Source: an uncultured Clostridia bacterium
Lineage (GTDB): Bacteria > Bacillota > Clostridia > Monoglobales > Monoglobaceae
Reading direction: 5' to 3'
Length of the DNA: 8,040 bases
Assembly (NCBI GenBank): GCA_945878965.1
Contig: CAMCUJ010000056.1
Span: forward strand, 1-8,040
A program made the translations under genes and the position numbers. Of this stretch, positions 5,641-8,040 are shown piece by piece. Under the pieces are notes generated by a model, which searched no databases, was not told where the DNA came from, and was given only the letters and a program-made list of their open reading frames with translations. Every line of letters starts with the position of its first letter. The stretch's first letter is position 1.

Positions 5641-5808
5641 TTTATTTGTTTTGCAGAAGCAAGAGCTGTTGAGTTTAGAGTTAAAAGCAGGGTTAATTCC
5701 GGAATCGAGTGCAAGACGTTCCTGACTCAATTCCTTTTGCAAACGAAGACAGCGTATTCCGGCGCGACTCGCTTTTCTCTAAAACAAGATTTTTGGATAT
5801 GCCCTTAA
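5641..5808. repeat. Repeat-like block between the oxidoreductase and rnhA
   Basis: This block differs in composition from the flanking AT-rich spacer and contains the palindrome attccggaat (5697-5706). The plus strand is open from 5641 to a TAA at 5806-5808, about 55 codons, ending in SLKQDFWICP, but without ATG/GTG/TTG start, ribosome site or promoter. I vaguely recall this peptide ending from spurious ORFs in gut Firmicutes, so a dispersed intergenic repeat is the best guess. A decayed gene tail is the alternative. Only one copy is in the window, so repetition is not demonstrated. Confidence 0.4.
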
Positions 5809-5838
5809 GATAAAATTTATGAAGCGTCCGATAATTTC

Positions 5839-7443
5839 TTATTCCTCATTTTTAATTAGCTCCGCAACCCTTTCCGCACATTTAATTCCGTCAACCGCTG
5901 ACGAAGTAATTCCTCCGGCATGACCTCCGCCTTCGCCTGCCGAAAACAGACCCTTTATATTAAGCTGCATAGTTTCCGAATCTCTAACCAAACGTACGGG
6001 CGATGAACTCCTCGTTTCAGCCGCCGTAAGAACCGCATCATTCATCGCAAAGCCCTTCAGCTTTCTGTCAAATTCCTTTAATCCAAGCCTTAACGTATCA
6101 GTTACAAACGACGGAAAAACCTCGCTTATGTCGCACGGTGTAACATTTGGTCTGTAAGTCGGCATTACACTTCCTATGCCGGTAGACGGACGTTTTTTAA
6201 GAAAATCACCCACTAAGGTTATCGGAGCATTATAATTATTTCCGCCGACCTCAAATGCCTTGCGTTCTATACTGCGTTGAAATTCAATTCCGGCAAGCGG
6301 ATTATCGCTGCCTAAATCACTTGGATTAACTCCAACCAAAACCGCACTGTTCGCATTCTCGCCGTCACGCTTATAATTGCTCATTCCGTTTGTTACAACA
6401 GAATTAACCTCCGAAGCACTACCCATTACATAACCGCCTGGACACATACAGAATGTATAAATCGAACGTCCGTTCTCAAGGTGTGCCGAAAGCTTATAAT
6501 CTGCCGGCGGCAGCTTTTTATGAAAATCTCCGTACATCTGCTTTGAAATTTCAATTTGCGGATGTTCAATTCTAACGCCTACAGAAAACGGTTTCTGAAC
6601 CATTTCAACTCCGCATCTGTTCAGCATTTCAAAGGTATCCCGTCCGCTGTGCCCCGTTGCCAAAACCACTTTATCCGAATACAATTCGTAAATTTCACCG
6701 CTTATCCGGTTTTCAACCTTAACTCCCCGAATACTGCCATTTTCAATAATCAAATCGCATACACGACTGTTAAATCTAACCTCACCGCCCATTTTAATTA
6801 TATCGTTTCTTATATTTTTAACAACTCTCTGAAGATTATCGGTTCCGATATGCGGCTTTGCAAGATATAATATTTCCTCCGGCGCTCCGTAATTTACGAA
6901 CTCATTAAGAACGGTAATTATTCTTATATCCTTAATTCCTGTTGTAAGCTTACCGTCTGAGAATGTTCCGGCTCCGCCCTCTCCGAACTGGATATTGGAA
7001 TTTGTATTCAAAATACGATTATTATAGAATGCTTCAATATCCATCCTTCGTTCTTCAACGCATTTTCCACGCTCTAAAATTATGGGACGAAAGCCATGCT
7101 TCGCAAGCATAAGTCCGCAAAAAAGTCCCGCAGGACCTGTTCCTATAATTATAGGGCGAAAATCCGAGCTATGAGTTACATTTGGAAAAATGTATTTTTC
7201 AGGACTTACAACCGATATATTTCTGTTTTTAAGCTTAGCCGCAAGCTTCTCTTCATTTGAATTTTTAATTGTAACATCAACCGAACATATATAATGAACA
7301 TTTGATTTACGTCTTGCGTCTATGGATTTTTTCACGAGCCTTAGACCGGTAAATTCTGAATTTCCGAGAATTTTTCTGACTTTATCATTTATATTATGAA
7401 ACGGTTCATCAATTCCCATTTCGATATTGTTAATTCTAATCAT
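5839..7443 (-). CDS. FAD-dependent oxidoreductase (COG2509-type)
   Basis: A 534-residue flavoprotein, probably cytoplasmic (no signal peptide or transmembrane helix). About 95 N-terminal residues form a small alpha/beta domain typical of this family. The FAD-binding Rossmann motif IIIGTGPAGLFCG (98-110) follows, with the ribose-binding acid in ILERG (E124). Family blocks come next: FGEGGAGTFSDGKLTT (153-168), VVLATGHSGRDTF (259-271), CPGGYVMGSASE (334-345) and AETRSSSPVRL (475-485). The final FAD block is GLFSAGEGGGHAGGITSSAVDG (498-519). This order marks the COG2509 'uncharacterised FAD-dependent dehydrogenase' group; its substrate is not established, so no reaction is claimed. It has a good ribosome site (GGAGG six bases before the ATG) and its own promoter. 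It is transcribed towards rnhA, separated by a repeat-like spacer, and shows no clear functional tie to the Fe-S genes. Confidence 0.9.
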   Translation of the reverse strand: MIRINNIEMGIDEPFHNINDKVRKILGNSEFTGLRLVKKSIDARRKSNVHYICSVDVTIKNSNEEKLAAKLKNRNISVVSPEKYIFPNVTHSSDFRPIIIGTGPAGLFCGLMLAKHGFRPIILERGKCVEERRMDIEAFYNNRILNTNSNIQFGEGGAGTFSDGKLTTGIKDIRIITVLNEFVNYGAPEEILYLAKPHIGTDNLQRVVKNIRNDIIKMGGEVRFNSRVCDLIIENGSIRGVKVENRISGEIYELYSDKVVLATGHSGRDTFEMLNRCGVEMVQKPFSVGVRIEHPQIEISKQMYGDFHKKLPPADYKLSAHLENGRSIYTFCMCPGGYVMGSASEVNSVVTNGMSNYKRDGENANSAVLVGVNPSDLGSDNPLAGIEFQRSIERKAFEVGGNNYNAPITLVGDFLKKRPSTGIGSVMPTYRPNVTPCDISEVFPSFVTDTLRLGLKEFDRKLKGFAMNDAVLTAAETRSSSPVRLVRDSETMQLNIKGLFSAGEGGGHAGGITSSAVDGIKCAERVAELIKNEE

Positions 7444-7475
7444 ATAATTCCTCCAAGCAGGGCAATTCTAAAATT

Positions 7476-7504
7476 ATTATACACTTTCAATTAAAATATG
7501 TAAA
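7476..7504 (-). promoter_or_regulatory. Promoter of the FAD-dependent oxidoreductase gene
   Basis: The minus strand carries -35 TTTACA (7499-7504) and a perfect -10 TATAAT (7476-7481) with a 17-bp spacer. The start near 7469 gives a short leader of about 25 nt before the ATG at 7443. It lies back-to-back with the GNAT promoter; the two -35 boxes are 19 bp apart. Confidence 0.75.
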
Positions 7505-7523
7505 GTAATTTCGATTAATTGAT

Positions 7524-7552
7524 TTGACTTTTTTAATTTAATATGCTATACT
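7524..7552 (+). promoter_or_regulatory. Promoter of the GNAT acetyltransferase gene
   Basis: The plus strand carries -35 TTGACT (7524-7529) and -10 TATACT (7547-7552) with an exact 17-bp spacer and an upstream TGC that makes an extended -10. The start near 7559 leaves a leader of about 29 nt with GAAAGGA before the ATG at 7588. It diverges from the oxidoreductase promoter. Confidence 0.75.
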
Positions 7553-7587
7553 GATTGAAATTTTAAGCTATTGAAAGGATTTTAAAA

Positions 7588-8037
7588 ATGATTAACATTC
7601 GACCTATATGCGAAAGCGATAAAACCGAATTTATAACCCTTGCACAGGAGTTTTACAGCACCGATGCAGTTTTAAAGAAAATACCGCAAAATCACCACGA
7701 GCTGACCTTTTCTGAGCTTATGCGTTCATCTGACTATGCGGTATGTTATATGTTTGAATACGGGTCTAAAATTGCGGGATATTCACTTCTTGCAAAAACC
7801 TTTTCTCAGGAGGCGGGCGGACAGGTTTTGTGGATTGAGGAAATTTATATACGAAGCGAATACCGCTCAAAAGGAATAGGCAAAAAGTTCTTTGAATTTT
7901 TGGATTCGGAGCTTAAACCGCAGTTTAAACGATTTAGACTTGAAGTTGAGGACTACAACACCTCCGCAATTCGTCTTTACGAAAAGCTCGGATTTTCAAG
8001 GCTTGAATATGTTCAGTATATAAAGGATTTTAGTTAA
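7588..8037 (+). CDS. GNAT-family N-acetyltransferase
   Basis: A complete 149-residue GNAT-fold protein that should transfer the acetyl group of acetyl-CoA to an amine of an unknown small molecule or protein. The acetyl-CoA pyrophosphate loop R-x2-G-x-G appears as YRSKGIGKKFF (92-102) after strand beta4, LWIEEIYIRSEY (81-92). Motif B follows as LEVEDYNTSAIRLYEKLGF (119-137), with N124 and Y131 at the usual places. The N-terminal half (RPICESDKTEFITLAQEFY) is the typical substrate-side helix pair. The ATG has a GAAAGGA ribosome site at good spacing and its own promoter. The stop lies three bases before the window edge, so what follows is unknown. It is the only plus-strand gene and has no visible link to the isc cluster; the substrate cannot be predicted. 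Confidence 0.9.
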   Translation: MINIRPICESDKTEFITLAQEFYSTDAVLKKIPQNHHELTFSELMRSSDYAVCYMFEYGSKIAGYSLLAKTFSQEAGGQVLWIEEIYIRSEYRSKGIGKKFFEFLDSELKPQFKRFRLEVEDYNTSAIRLYEKLGFSRLEYVQYIKDFS

Positions 8038-8040
8038 GTA

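Noticed and set aside
6556..6870. Plus-strand 104-codon frame inside the oxidoreductase gene
   Set aside because: Antisense to conserved flavoprotein sequence, with no promoter or ribosome site.
1..8040. CRISPR array, tRNA/rRNA gene, T-box or known riboswitch
   Set aside because: No regularly spaced repeats, cloverleaf or conserved riboswitch core was seen on either strand; spacers hold only simple hairpins.

Overview
The window looks like a chromosomal segment of a low-GC, Gram-positive, anaerobic Firmicute (Clostridia), quite possibly a gut member of the Eubacteriales/Oscillospirales. The case rests on AT-rich spacers with strong sigma-A-type promoters, GGAGG-type ribosome binding sites with TTG and GTG starts, an IscS/IscU/MnmA cluster with a separate Rrf2/IscR regulator, and a YkuS-like (UPF0180) protein typical of Firmicutes. 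The exact species cannot be read from the sequence. No RNA gene, CRISPR array, complete insertion sequence or phage gene was found.

All genes but the last lie on the minus strand, so transcription runs from right to left. From the right: a plus-strand GNAT acetyltransferase (7588-8037) diverges from a COG2509-type FAD-dependent oxidoreductase (7443-5839), with clear back-to-back promoters between them. A 282-bp spacer with a repeat-like block follows, then rnhA (RNase HI, 5556-5119) with its own promoter, a small YkuS-like protein starting at TTG (5002-4724), iscS (4653-3469), iscU (3348-2893) and mnmA (2888-1800). After a second repeat-like spacer comes an unrecognised Rossmann-like, possibly SLOG-family protein (1560-1030). 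A 341-bp spacer carries several hairpins and the iscR promoter, followed by iscR (688-248). At the left edge (5-32) a near-consensus minus-strand promoter points at a gene outside the window.

The functional core is sulfur and Fe-S metabolism. IscS draws sulfur from cysteine as a persulfide. It can pass it to the scaffold IscU for [2Fe-2S]/[4Fe-4S] assembly and to MnmA for 2-thiolation of U34 in tRNA. An IscR-type Rrf2 regulator with three cysteines would sense cluster supply. Here iscR follows the biosynthetic genes, with its own promoter and a dyad at the predicted transcription start, instead of leading the operon.

Most of the window is ordinary housekeeping sequence. The points that deserve a second look are the Cys/His-rich tail of IscU, the C-x2-C plus distal Cys set in MnmA, the IscR that lacks the histidine ligand known from E. 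coli, the SLOG-like gene between mnmA and iscR, and three spacers that look like dispersed-repeat or mobile-element remnants. I see no convincing evidence of a wholly new multi-gene system.
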